Source of the DNA: Rhizobium sp. Root708
GTDB lineage: Bacteria; Pseudomonadota; Alphaproteobacteria; Rhizobiales; Rhizobiaceae
Direction: 5' to 3'
Length of the DNA: 64,000 nt
NCBI RefSeq assembly: GCF_001429725.1
Contig: NZ_LMHV01000006.1
Location: 62,001-126,000 of the forward strand
Made by a program: the position numbers and the translations under genes. Below, piece after piece: positions 9,022 to 17,336 of this stretch. Every line of letters begins with the position of its first letter. Position 1 is the first letter of the stretch. The notes below the pieces were generated by a model. The model ran no database searches and was not told the origin of the DNA. It saw only the letters and a list, made by a program, of their open reading frames with translations.

Positions 9022-9351
9022 ATGATTGGACCTGAAGACCTAACGACTGTCATGCGCGCCCTCGCCGATCCGACCCGGCGGGCTGTATTCGAGCGCATCG
9101 CCAATGCCGACGAAATTACCGTCGTTGAATTGACCCGCGGCAGCAACGTGACCCAGGGCGCCATTTCGCAGCACCTGAAGTCTCTGAAAAAGGCGGGGCT
9201 CGTCAGCGAACGCCCTGAAGGTCGCAATGTCTACTATCGCGCTCAACCAGGTGGGCTCGCACCGTTGGCTGACTGGATGTCGCAGTATGAGGTCTTCTGG
9301 CGTGATCGTTTCGCCGACCTGAGAAACCTGCTGAAGGAAATCGATCCATGA
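9022..9351 (+). CDS. ArsR/SmtB-family winged-helix regulator
   Basis: The 109-residue repressor has the ArsR winged helix (ALADPTRRAVFERI, then TQGAISQHLKSLKKAGLV and RNVYYR). I see no ELCVCDL-type cysteine metal box, so it belongs to the group without classical metal sites that usually sits next to SRPBCC genes. I chose the ATG at 9022; the longer frame uses a TTG that lies inside the operator palindrome. Its stop overlaps the next gene's start (ATGA at 9348-9351), so the two are translationally coupled. The palindrome at 8990-9003 suggests autoregulation. Confidence 0.92.
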   Translation: MIGPEDLTTVMRALADPTRRAVFERIANADEITVVELTRGSNVTQGAISQHLKSLKKAGLVSERPEGRNVYYRAQPGGLAPLADWMSQYEVFWRDRFADLRNLLKEIDP

Positions 9352-9827
9352 ACGACACCTCAAGACAGGACACACAAGCAATTGTCGTCGATGAGGTCTT
9401 TCCGCATTCTCCTGCCGTCGTCTGGAAGGCCCTGACAAACGGCGATCTGATCGGTCGTTGGTTGATGGCACCAAACGGCTTTAAGCCCGTGGTTGGCAGC
9501 CAATTCACGTTTCAAACCAGACCCGCGGGCGAATGGGACGGCACAATTCATTGCGAGGTGCTCGAGGTGGTGGAAAACGAGCGACTTTCATACGCATGGA
9601 GGGGCGGCCACGCGGGAAATCAGGGGTACGGTTCAAAGCTGGAAACGGTGGTCACCTTCATTCTTTCCAGCCTGGAGGCAGGGACGCGTCTGCGTCTTAT
9701 CCACTCCGGTTTCCACCGTCCGACGAACGACACCGCCTATCAGAACATGAGCGAGGGCTGGAAAAAGGTCGTCAAGAAGCTCGACACGGTGATCGCCGAA
9801 GAGGCGTCATCGACAACATTGCATTGA
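9348..9827 (+). CDS. SRPBCC (AHSA1-like) domain protein
   Basis: The 159-residue cytosolic protein shows the START/AHSA1 pattern: a first beta strand followed by SPAVVWKALTNGDLIGRWL, a central EVLEVVENERLSYAW, and a C-terminal long helix near MSEGWKKVVKKLD. The fold makes a hydrophobic cavity for small ligands. Pairing with an ArsR regulator is very common in proteobacteria and suggests that this protein senses, binds or modifies the compound to which the regulator responds. It overlaps arsR by four bases and is 16 bases upstream of the GFA gene, forming one operon. The ligand is unknown. Confidence 0.88.
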   Translation: MNDTSRQDTQAIVVDEVFPHSPAVVWKALTNGDLIGRWLMAPNGFKPVVGSQFTFQTRPAGEWDGTIHCEVLEVVENERLSYAWRGGHAGNQGYGSKLETVVTFILSSLEAGTRLRLIHSGFHRPTNDTAYQNMSEGWKKVVKKLDTVIAEEASSTTLH

Positions 9828-9843
9828 ACGACGGGAGAACGAC

Positions 9844-10257
9844 ATGAGCACGTCTTATGCTGGTGGTTGCGCTTGTGGCGCGATCCGATACGAAATCTCA
9901 GGCGATCCGGCCATCATGCTTGATTGCCAGTGCCGGCAGTGTCAACGCGACAGCGGAACCGGCCATCAATCCCACCTGACATTCGTCGCGGCCGAGGTCA
10001 AGGTCGAAGGCGAGGCAACGCATTGGCAGACCGTGGGTGACGGAGGAACCGTGAAGCAGCGCGCCTTCTGCCCGGTCTGCGGCTCGTCCGTCTACCTGAC
10101 ATTTCCGGCGATGCCCGATGTATTCATCGTCACGCCGGCAAGCCTTGACGACCCCGCGCGCTACAAGCCGCAGCTGGTATCCTGGACAGCCGCCGGACAT
10201 CCCTGGGATCACATCGACCCGGCTCTGCCGACGTTCGATAAAATGCCGACAGGGTAG
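9844..10257 (+). CDS. GFA (CENP-V) family zinc protein
   Basis: The 137-residue protein has the GFA cysteine pattern: GGCACGAIRY, CQCRQCQRDSGT and the late CPVCGSSVYL, which together bind zinc. The family is named after a glutathione-dependent formaldehyde-activating enzyme, but that enzymatic role is disputed and most members have unknown substrates, often small thiol-reactive compounds. It is the last gene of the arsR-SRPBCC-GFA operon, and a good ribosome site (GGGAGAACG) precedes its start. Detoxification of a small molecule is the simplest reading of the trio. Confidence 0.9.
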   Translation: MSTSYAGGCACGAIRYEISGDPAIMLDCQCRQCQRDSGTGHQSHLTFVAAEVKVEGEATHWQTVGDGGTVKQRAFCPVCGSSVYLTFPAMPDVFIVTPASLDDPARYKPQLVSWTAAGHPWDHIDPALPTFDKMPTG

Positions 10258-10669
10258 GTTGTCTGGCGGGGATAAAACGACACTTGGCGACAACGCCGTG
10301 CGCGCTATCGCGTCGTCTCGCGGCCCGACGTTTCCGCCGGCCGATGAGGTCGCGAGACGCGGCAAGGTGGACGAATGTAACAGGCGCTCCAACCTCACGC
10401 CTTATCCGTTCGCGATAGACATGCTTCAGCGCCGAGCATCCAACGATTGCTCTCCCATTGCAGGGGCCGAGAACATCGCCGACCCGTGCGAGCCACGGCC
10501 AGCGATCCTAGTCATCGAGGGGTTCGGGACTGCTCATCTTCACTATTGTTTCAGGCGGATGGAAATCGTCTCTATCGAGATACGTCATTCCGAGCCGTGC
10601 GCCGGGGGCGACCCCGACGGTCGTTCTCCCGCACCGAAAATACCCATCAGAACGATGCGCGAGACGCGT
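10258..10669. other. Gene-free stretch between GFA and SDR genes
   Basis: About 410 bases separate two convergent genes, and I see no convincing coding region on either strand. The only structure is a 9-base perfect inverted repeat, CGTCTCGCG at 10314-10322 and CGCGAGACG at 10351-10359, with a 28-base loop and no T-run. Confidence 0.5.
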
Positions 10670-11425
10670 TTAGAGCGAAGCCGTGATGCCACCATCGACA
10701 TAGAGAATGTGCCCGTTCACGAATGAGGACGCTGCCGAAGCGAGGAAGACGCAGGCGCCGACAAGTTCATCGACCTGTCCCCAGCGGCCAGCCGGCGTCC
10801 GTTTCTCAAGCCAGGCAGAGAAGGCCCCGTCGGCAACAAGCGCGGCGTTCAGCGGAGTATCGAAATAGCCGGGTGCGATGGCATTGCATTGCAGCCCGTA
10901 CTTTGCCCAGTCGGTCGCCATCCCCTTGGTCAGGTTTCCGACGGCGCCCTTCGTGGCGGTGTATGGAGCAATGCCTGGGCGCGCCAGCGCGGTCTGCACG
11001 CTCGCGATATTAATGATCTTGCCTGCGCCCCGGGCGATCATGTGGCGAGCAACCGCCTGCCCGACGTTGAAGACCGACGAGATATTCGTCTGCAGCAACC
11101 GCTCGAAAGCATCAGCGGGAAAGTCCTCAAGCGGCGCCCGGTGCTGCATGCCTGCATTGTTCACGAGAATGTCGATGGGACCGCTCTTCTCCTCGAACTC
11201 ATCGATCGCTTGCCGAGCAGCCGCGTGGTTCGTAACATCGAACTGCAATGTGTATGCACCGGCGATCGTCGCGGCTGCCGCTTCCAGCTTTTCCCTATCT
11301 CGCCCATTCAGAACGACGTTCGCCCCTGCCCGCGCCAGTCCCTGCGCGAGTGCCAAACCAATGCCCTGAGACGATCCCGTGATGAGGGCGCGTCGAGCGG
11401 TCAGATCGAATAATTCCAGCGACAC
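10670..11425 (-). CDS. SDR-family oxidoreductase, gluconate 5-dehydrogenase-like
   Basis: The 251-residue protein is a classical short-chain dehydrogenase. It has the TGSSQGIG cofactor loop near residue 17, NNAGMQ, the catalytic Ser of INIASVQ and YTATK with the Tyr/Lys pair, and it ends with an FVNGHILYVDGG tail. Overall it resembles gluconate 5-dehydrogenases (IdnO/Gno), which reduce 5-ketogluconate with NADPH, but the substrate cannot be assigned from sequence. Translation probably starts at the GTG at 11425, because an ATG two bases upstream is out of frame. It lies 198 bases downstream of the quiC-like gene on the same strand and may act on a polyol or cyclitol acid from that locus. Confidence 0.9.
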   Translation of the reverse strand: MSLELFDLTARRALITGSSQGIGLALAQGLARAGANVVLNGRDREKLEAAAATIAGAYTLQFDVTNHAAARQAIDEFEEKSGPIDILVNNAGMQHRAPLEDFPADAFERLLQTNISSVFNVGQAVARHMIARGAGKIINIASVQTALARPGIAPYTATKGAVGNLTKGMATDWAKYGLQCNAIAPGYFDTPLNAALVADGAFSAWLEKRTPAGRWGQVDELVGACVFLASAASSFVNGHILYVDGGITASL

Positions 11426-11623
11426 ATTCCCGCCTTTCCATATCTCGACAAGTCTATTTCACCTGACCGTGTATCGATAACACGCGATGTCAAGAGATCG
11501 CCACGCCTCATTCTTTCAGTGGCCGTATCGCCGCGAAGAGCCGCTCGACTTCATCTGCCGGAGGCTTTTCGTAGGCTCGTGCAGCACCAGCCCATTGGGC
11601 CCTGCCACGCCCTAAACTCCTGG

Positions 11624-13513
11624 CTATCCAGCATCCTTCGGCACGCCATCCGGACGCATCTGTTTTTTCAAGGCGGCAATACGGAAAATCGCGTTCGGAG
11701 CTCCGTAGCCGCGGTAGCCACGACGCTCGACAACTTCGAAGAAGAAGCCTTCGCCGTAGGTTCCGCTGTAGAGCTGAAAATACTCGCCGCCGTCATCCCG
11801 GTCATAGAGAATGTTCTCCGCTCTGAGCCGTTCCGTCAGATCCGGATCCAAGCCAAACCGCGCCTCGATGTCGTCGAAGTAGTTCGGCGATATGTGCAGA
11901 GACTTGAAGCCCTGGGCGCGCAGCGACCGGGCGGTCGCGAAAATATCGTCCGTCGCGAAAGCAAGGTGCTGAATCCCGGAACCGAATTTCTCGGCGATAA
12001 AATGGCCCGCAAGTGTGCGCCGATTTTCGGCACCGTTCATGGTGATGCGCAGGGCGCCGCTGTCGCTCTCCACGACCTGACTGCGCACGACGCCACCCGG
12101 ATCGATGATATCGACCATCGGCGTCTTCGCCGCTTCGAAGATAGAAGTGTAAAACAAAAGCCAGGTCAGCATCTCGTCGAACGCGACCGTCTGGGCTACG
12201 TGGTCGACGTGTAGCAGGCCAGCCTCGCCAGCGTTATCGCTATCCGTAACCGGCGCAAAATCGATCTCGGAAAAGCGCCCGAGCGCGCTCTTGTCGTCGA
12301 TGAGGTAGATCACGCCGCCGCCCACGCCGCGGATTGCAGGCAACTCAAGCTCACCCTCGGCAACCGGCTGAGAAAACGGCTCTGCATCGAGCGCAAGCGC
12401 ACGCTGATAGGCGGCGGCTGCATCTTCGACGACAAGCGCCAGAGCGTAGGCGAATGTGCCGTGGACGGCATAGGCGGCATTTGCAAAGCCCGTCGGCTCG
12501 ACGTTGACGAGGATCTTGATGTCTCCTTGCTGGAATAGGCTGACCTTCTTGGAACGGTGTCTGCCGGCAAGCCGGAAGCCGAGCGTTTTGAGCAGAGCGA
12601 TCAGATCACCTGCTTCATCCTCATCCGTCGCGAATTCCACGAAGCCGACGCTGGTGACGACCGCGCGTTTGGGCATTGCCGCTCCGATCTGCGTATGCGT
12701 CTTCGCCCGCACCTGGTCGGCGAGATAGATCAGCGAGCGATGGCCGTCGGCGGCGACCGCGCGCGTGGAGCCGCCTCGAAACTGATCGTTGAATATCTCG
12801 AGAGAGAAGTAGCCGTCGTATCCGGTGGACGCGACCGCCTCGGTGAAGGCGGTAACGGGTAGATCGCCCTCGCCGGGCATATTGCGGAAATGGCGGCTCC
12901 AGTAGAGCAGATCCATGTCGATCAGCGGTGCATCCGCCAGCTGGACGATGAAGATCTTGTCCTTCGGTATGGAGCGGATGGAATCGACGTCGATCTTGCG
13001 AGACAGCGAATGAAAGCTGTCGAGAATGAGCCCGACATTCGGATGGTTGGCGCGACGAACGATTTCCCAGGCATCGCGGTGGTCGTTGATGTAGCGTCCC
13101 CACGCCAAGGCTTCGTAGCCCACCCTCAACCCCCGCTTTGCCGCACGTTCACCCAACTCGTGGAAGTCCGCGGCCGCGCGCTCGATACCACCGAGTGCTG
13201 CTGGCGAGACATTCGAGCAGACTAGGACGAGGTCCGTCCCAAGCTCTTGCATGACATCAAACTTGCGCTCGGCGCGATCGAAGGTTCGCGAGCGCAGCGG
13301 CTCCGGCATGGCTTCAAAATCGCGGAAGGGCTGGAACAGCGTGATCTGCATTCCGAGATCGCGCACCATCCTGCCGACGTCGGCGGGACTGCCGTCGAAC
13401 GCAAGGAAGTCGTTCTCGAATATCTCGACACCGTCAAAGCCGGCTCGGGCGATCGCTTCCAGCTTCTCGGGAAGCTCTCCACTGAGCGTTACCGTCGCAA
13501 TTGAGGTCTTCAT
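11624..13513 (-). CDS. quiC: 3-dehydroshikimate dehydratase, QuiC1-type fusion with HPPD-like domain
   Basis: The protein has 629 residues, the size of the two-domain QuiC1 of Pseudomonas. Residues 1-270 form a sugar-phosphate-isomerase-like TIM barrel whose metal ligands fall at the same numbers as in that enzyme: Glu134 (GYEALAW), Asp165 (ILDSFHS), Gln191 (IVQLAD) and Glu239 (SLEIFND). Residues about 290-629 form a VOC/4-hydroxyphenylpyruvate-dioxygenase-like half with LLHVDHVAQ, GIQHLAFA and FFFEVVER as its His, His, Glu set. It should convert 3-dehydroshikimate to protocatechuate. The start at 13513 removes 20 unlikely residues of the longer frame. It is divergent from the transporter/aroQ/aroE-like operon, which places it in quinate/shikimate-type catabolism. 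No pca genes for protocatechuate are in the window. Confidence 0.9.
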   Translation of the reverse strand: MKTSIATVTLSGELPEKLEAIARAGFDGVEIFENDFLAFDGSPADVGRMVRDLGMQITLFQPFRDFEAMPEPLRSRTFDRAERKFDVMQELGTDLVLVCSNVSPAALGGIERAAADFHELGERAAKRGLRVGYEALAWGRYINDHRDAWEIVRRANHPNVGLILDSFHSLSRKIDVDSIRSIPKDKIFIVQLADAPLIDMDLLYWSRHFRNMPGEGDLPVTAFTEAVASTGYDGYFSLEIFNDQFRGGSTRAVAADGHRSLIYLADQVRAKTHTQIGAAMPKRAVVTSVGFVEFATDEDEAGDLIALLKTLGFRLAGRHRSKKVSLFQQGDIKILVNVEPTGFANAAYAVHGTFAYALALVVEDAAAAYQRALALDAEPFSQPVAEGELELPAIRGVGGGVIYLIDDKSALGRFSEIDFAPVTDSDNAGEAGLLHVDHVAQTVAFDEMLTWLLFYTSIFEAAKTPMVDIIDPGGVVRSQVVESDSGALRITMNGAENRRTLAGHFIAEKFGSGIQHLAFATDDIFATARSLRAQGFKSLHISPNYFDDIEARFGLDPDLTERLRAENILYDRDDGGEYFQLYSGTYGEGFFFEVVERRGYRGYGAPNAIFRIAALKKQMRPDGVPKDAG

Positions 13514-13754
13514 AGCCAAGCCTTTCTCGCCGGAAATTTGTGTGGGCGGCCAAGAGCAGAGATCCGCTGCCACCGCCTGAAGACATTATGTCGAATATCG
13601 TGAGGATTTCAATTCAGTTGGTTAAATAGAAAATCTCATACGATTTATAAAAACTATGTTGCCTTCGGCCGCCTCCTCTGACAACAATACGAGCCTACGG
13701 TCAGAGGAGCGCAGGCCCGCCAAGCCACGCGACCGTCAAACGGAGGAGGAAACA
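13514..13754. promoter_or_regulatory. Divergent promoter region between quiC and the transporter operon
   Basis: This AT-rich 241-base spacer must hold the promoters of both transcription units. A partial palindrome, AAATC-N6-GATTT at 13631-13646, lies in its centre and is a candidate operator for the locus regulator, which I cannot identify with certainty. The purine-rich GGAGGAGGAA at 13742-13751 is the ribosome site of the binding-protein gene. Confidence 0.45.
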
Positions 13755-14585
13755 ATGTTCAAATCGATGCTGACGCGCCGCAACGCAATGCTGGGCGCCG
13801 TAGCTCTCATGACAGCGGTCGGACTTTCCCGACCGGCAGCAGCAATCACGCCGGATGAAATCAAGGCGCGAGGCAAGCTGATCGTCGGAATCCAGGGAGA
13901 CAACCCACCATGGGGTTTTGTCACCAGCGCTGGCAAGCAGGACGGCCTTGATGCTGACATAGCAACCCTGTTCGGCAAGGAACTCGGGGTTCCGGTCGAA
14001 TTCGTTCCGCTTGAGGTCAACAACCGCATTCCCGCCCTGACCACCGGACGGGTCGACTTGCTGTTTGCGACGATGGCGATGCTGCCTGATCGCGCCAAGG
14101 CCGTGCAGTTCAGTAAACCCTATGTCGCCAACGCAATCGTGCTGATCGGACCGAAGTCGATGTCGATCAAAAGCAACGAGGACATGGCGCGCCTGACAAT
14201 CGGCGTCGCCAAGGGCGCGGCTCAGGATACGCAGGTCACGAAAAACGCGCCGCAAACCGCGACGATCCGGCGCTTCGACGGCGATGCCGCCAGCGTTCAG
14301 GCACTTGCGTCCGGACAGGTGCAGGCTCTCGGTGGCAACATTTTCTACATGGACCGCGTCGAGAAGGCTCGCCCCGGCGAGTTCGAGAACAAGCTTGAGT
14401 TCCAGAAACTCTACAACGGCGCATGCACACGCCTCGGCGAGAAGGAAATCAACGCCGCTCTCAACACCTTTATCGACAAGATCAAGGGTAACGGTGAGTT
14501 GAAGGCCGTCTACGACAAGTGGATGAAGGTTCCCGTTCCGGAGTTCCCGGCGACGCTCGAAGGCATTCCGTTCACCGCGAACTGA
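13755..14585 (+). CDS. ABC transporter substrate-binding protein, polar amino acid (PAAT) type
   Basis: The 276-residue periplasmic protein has a signal peptide ending AAA near residue 30, preceded by an RR pair (MLTRRNAML). The mature part is a family 3 solute-binding protein: KLIVGIQGDNPPWGF, LDADIATLFGKELG and NRIPALTTGRVDLLFATM. The family is best known for amino acids, but here the gene is co-transcribed with aroQ- and aroE-like genes and divergent from quiC. The cargo is therefore probably a cyclitol acid such as quinate, shikimate or a relative. The ATG at 13755 follows a strong GGAGGAGGAA ribosome site; an upstream frame start at 13656 would spoil the signal peptide. Confidence 0.92.
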   Translation: MFKSMLTRRNAMLGAVALMTAVGLSRPAAAITPDEIKARGKLIVGIQGDNPPWGFVTSAGKQDGLDADIATLFGKELGVPVEFVPLEVNNRIPALTTGRVDLLFATMAMLPDRAKAVQFSKPYVANAIVLIGPKSMSIKSNEDMARLTIGVAKGAAQDTQVTKNAPQTATIRRFDGDAASVQALASGQVQALGGNIFYMDRVEKARPGEFENKLEFQKLYNGACTRLGEKEINAALNTFIDKIKGNGELKAVYDKWMKVPVPEFPATLEGIPFTAN

Positions 14586-14691
14586 CGCTTTCGCACCTCA
14601 GCAAGAGAACGATGCGGTTGGGCATTGGCTTTGATGCCCAACCGGCTTGCACCTCACACCGCCAGACTGCCTTGCGCCATGGAGCGAGATC

Positions 14692-15135
14692 ATGACCAGA
14701 ACGATTTTCGTTCTCAATGGACCGAATTTGAACCTGCTCGGCCAGCGCGAGCCTGCGATCTATGGAACGACAACACTCGACGACATCAAGGCGAAATGCA
14801 TCAGCAAGGCGGAAACCCTTGGTTTCGCGATCGATTTCCGCCAGACCAATTTTGAAGGCGAACTCGTTGAAAGCGTTCATCAGGCACGCAACCAAGCCTG
14901 CGGCATCATCATCAACCCCGCGGCCTATACATTCACGTCAATCGCACTACTCGATGCCCTGAAGACGTTCGAACCACCGAAGATCGAGCTGCATATTTCC
15001 AATGTCCACGCGCGGGAAGAGATTTACCACAAATCGCTGATCTCCCGGATCGCGACGGCGATCCTGATCGGGTTCGGAGCGGATGGTTATGAGCTGGCCG
15101 TGCAGGCCATGGCCGGAATGGTTCGACGGGGCTGA
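14692..15135 (+). CDS. Type II 3-dehydroquinate dehydratase-like protein with altered substrate-site residues
   Basis: The 147-residue protein matches type II AroQ closely enough that standard numbering applies. The catalytic or structural residues Asn12, Arg19 (GQREP), Tyr24, Asn75, Glu99, His101, Ser103 and Arg108 are all present. Two substrate-contact residues differ: the His81 of the usual YTHTS is Phe (YTFTS), and the Arg112 of REEFRR is Tyr (REEIYH). The normal reaction is 3-dehydroquinate to 3-dehydroshikimate, which would feed QuiC. The substitutions raise the possibility of a modified substrate. It sits between the binding-protein and permease genes, a position that points to catabolism rather than aromatic amino acid synthesis. 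The start at 14692 follows GGAGCGAG. Confidence 0.85.
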   Translation: MTRTIFVLNGPNLNLLGQREPAIYGTTTLDDIKAKCISKAETLGFAIDFRQTNFEGELVESVHQARNQACGIIINPAAYTFTSIALLDALKTFEPPKIELHISNVHAREEIYHKSLISRIATAILIGFGADGYELAVQAMAGMVRRG

Positions 15136-15144
15136 GGGACTGCG

Positions 15145-15813
15145 ATGAACTACACGCTCGACTTCTCGCCTGTCATCGACGGGCTCCCAACTCTCCTTCT
15201 TGGCTGTCTCGGCACATTCTTCCTCGCCATCTGCGGCATGATCCTGGCAATCGTCATCGGCGTCGGCGGCGTGGCGTTGCGCGACAGCGCCTTGAAACCG
15301 GTGCGCTGGCTGGTGATCGCCTTCGTGGAACTGATCCGCAACACGCCGTTCCTGGTCCAGATATTCTTTCTCTATTTCGCCCTGCCGCTCGCCGGCATTC
15401 GGCTTGATCCGACGCCAACGGCCATCATCGCGCTCGGCATCAACGGCGGAGCCTATGCGATCGAGATTATCCGCGGCGGCGTCCAGTCGATCCCGAAAGG
15501 ACAGATGGAGGCAGGCCTTGCCCTTGGCCTTCACAAGGCACAGGTGTTCCGACTGATCATTCTCAAACCGGCGCTGCGCGCGATCTATCCATCGTTGACC
15601 AGCCAGTTTGTTTTGCTGACCCTTTCGACAAGCATCGCCTCGGCGATCTCGGCTTACGAACTGACCTCGGTTTCACAACGGATCGAGTCCGAGAGCTTTC
15701 GGAGCTTCGAGGTCTATTTCACCGTCACGCTGTTCTACCTCGTGATTTCCTGGGTCATGATGCGCCTGTTTGCCTTCTTCTCGGCGCGTTATTTCACCTA
15801 TCCGGTCAAGTAG
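15145..15813 (+). CDS. ABC transporter permease, PAAT type
   Basis: This 222-residue inner-membrane protein has about five transmembrane segments and the HisM/GlnP family signature. IRNTPFLVQIFFLYFALP comes early, and the coupling-helix EAA-like loop GGVQSIPKGQMEAGLALGL contacts the ATPase. It is the first of two paired permeases and begins 9 bases after the aroQ-like stop, so it is clearly in the same operon. The transported compound should be the same one that the AroQ- and AroE-like enzymes use. Confidence 0.94.
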   Translation: MNYTLDFSPVIDGLPTLLLGCLGTFFLAICGMILAIVIGVGGVALRDSALKPVRWLVIAFVELIRNTPFLVQIFFLYFALPLAGIRLDPTPTAIIALGINGGAYAIEIIRGGVQSIPKGQMEAGLALGLHKAQVFRLIILKPALRAIYPSLTSQFVLLTLSTSIASAISAYELTSVSQRIESESFRSFEVYFTVTLFYLVISWVMMRLFAFFSARYFTYPVK

Positions 15814-15826
15814 AGGAGCGACAGCC

Positions 15827-16468
15827 ATGGGTCGCGAAGAGTTCGTTTTCCTGCTGATCGGTCTCAAATGGACGGTGCTGTTGTCCGCCGTCGGCTTTGT
15901 CTGCGGATGCATTGCGGGGCTGGGCGTGGCCCTGGCGCGCACATGCCAGATCCCGCTGTTGGAGCGCGTGACCGCGGGCTACATCGCGATCTTCCAAGGC
16001 ACACCGCTGCTCATGCAGCTCTTCGTCGTCTACTACGGTCTGGCCCTCATCGGCATGAAGCTTGACGCGTGGGTCGCCGTGGCCATCGGCTTGACGCTTC
16101 ATGCAAGCGCGTATCTCGGCGAAATCTGGAGAGGCGCGATCGATGCGGTTCCGCGAGGACAGACGGAGGCCGCCAAGGCTCTCAGTCTCAAATACGTCTC
16201 GCGCATGAAGGACATCGTACTGCCGCAGGCGCTGCGCATCTCGCTGCCCGCAACGATCGGATTTCTCGTCCAGCTCATCAAGGGCACTTCCCTCGCCTCG
16301 ATCGTCGGCTTTACCGAACTGACGCGGGCAGGGAACATCATTTCCAACCAGATCTTTCAGCCGCTGACGGTCTTCGGCGTCGTCGGTGCGCTGTACTTCC
16401 TGATGTGCTGCCCGCTGACGATCTTCGGCGCGCGACTGGAACGCAAATTCGCAGCCTCGGCGCGCTGA
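15827..16468 (+). CDS. ABC transporter permease, PAAT type
   Basis: The second permease has 213 residues. It has the family motif IFQGTPLLMQLFVVYYGLAL and the coupling loop GAIDAVPRGQTEAAKALSL, plus several hydrophobic segments. The ATG at 15827 is preferred over a frame start at 15770, because GAGGAGCGACAGCC just upstream is a ribosome site and the longer form overlaps the first permease. It would form a heterodimeric channel with that permease. PAAT importers commonly use two such subunits. Confidence 0.94.
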   Translation: MGREEFVFLLIGLKWTVLLSAVGFVCGCIAGLGVALARTCQIPLLERVTAGYIAIFQGTPLLMQLFVVYYGLALIGMKLDAWVAVAIGLTLHASAYLGEIWRGAIDAVPRGQTEAAKALSLKYVSRMKDIVLPQALRISLPATIGFLVQLIKGTSLASIVGFTELTRAGNIISNQIFQPLTVFGVVGALYFLMCCPLTIFGARLERKFAASAR

Positions 16469-16509
16469 TCGGATCACGGCCGTCCCGGCGATTTTTGGAG
16501 ACTTGAACG

Positions 16510-17274
16510 ATGAATACGTCCGATCTGGCTTCGACAGGTCATACGATGATCACGATGAACAACGTGGAGAAGTGGTATGGCGCGTTTCATGCGCTCCACG
16601 ACATCAACATGTCCGTCCACAAGGGCGAGAAGATTGTTTTGTGCGGGCCTTCCGGCAGTGGAAAATCCACGCTCATTCGCTGCATCAACCATCTCGAAAC
16701 CTACCAGAAGGGGGAAATCCGGGTCGGCGGCATTCTGTTGGGCAACCAGTCGAAGGCAATCGACGCCATTCGCCGCGAGGTGGGCATGGTTTTCCAGCAG
16801 TTCAATCTCTTCCCGCACCTGACTGTGCTTCAGAATTGCATGCTGGCGCCGATGCGGGCGCTTGGCCTTGGCAAGGCGGAGGCTGAAGAGCGCGCACGCT
16901 CGCTGCTCGGTCGGGTCAAAATCCTCGAACAGGCCAACAAGTATCCGTTGCAGCTTTCCGGCGGCCAGCAACAGCGCGTGGCCATAGCTCGAGCCCTCTG
17001 CATGCGGCCGAAGATAATGCTGTTCGACGAGCCGACGTCCGCGCTCGATCCGGAGATGGTCAAGGAAGTGCTCGACACCATGATCAGCCTCGCCGATGAG
17101 GGCATGACGATGATCTGCGTCACTCATGAGATGGGCTTTGCTCGCCAGGTGGCCGACAGGGTGATCTTCATGGCGAGCGGCGCCGTCGTGGAGGAGGCGC
17201 CACCAGCCGAATTCTTCACCAACCCCAGACACGAGCGGACGCGCAAGTTCCTCGGAGAGATCCTGCGCAACTAG
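16510..17274 (+). CDS. ABC transporter ATP-binding protein, GlnQ type
   Basis: The 254-residue cytoplasmic ATPase has Walker [10 protein letters not shown], the Q-loop region [16 protein letters not shown], signature [15 protein letters not shown], Walker [15 protein letters not shown] and the H-loop VTHEMGFA. The order binding protein, AroQ-like enzyme, permease, permease, ATPase, AroE-like enzyme is unbroken on one strand with short gaps. It energises import for this cyclitol-acid-type operon. Confidence 0.95.
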   Translation: MNTSDLASTGHTMITMNNVEKWYGAFHALHDINMSVHKGEKIVLCGPSGSGKSTLIRCINHLETYQKGEIRVGGILLGNQSKAIDAIRREVGMVFQQFNLFPHLTVLQNCMLAPMRALGLGKAEAEERARSLLGRVKILEQANKYPLQLSGGQQQRVAIARALCMRPKIMLFDEPTSALDPEMVKEVLDTMISLADEGMTMICVTHEMGFARQVADRVIFMASGAVVEEAPPAEFFTNPRHERTRKFLGEILRN

Positions 17275-17336
17275 ATCGAACCCATTGCCGCGTCGGCCCG
17301 GCCCAGACGATCGGGTCCATCCAAGAGTTCAATGAC

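Noticed and set aside
10118..10726. 202-codon + strand frame after GFA
   Set aside because: It overlaps GFA in another phase and the SDR on the other strand, and has low-complexity, non-protein-like composition.
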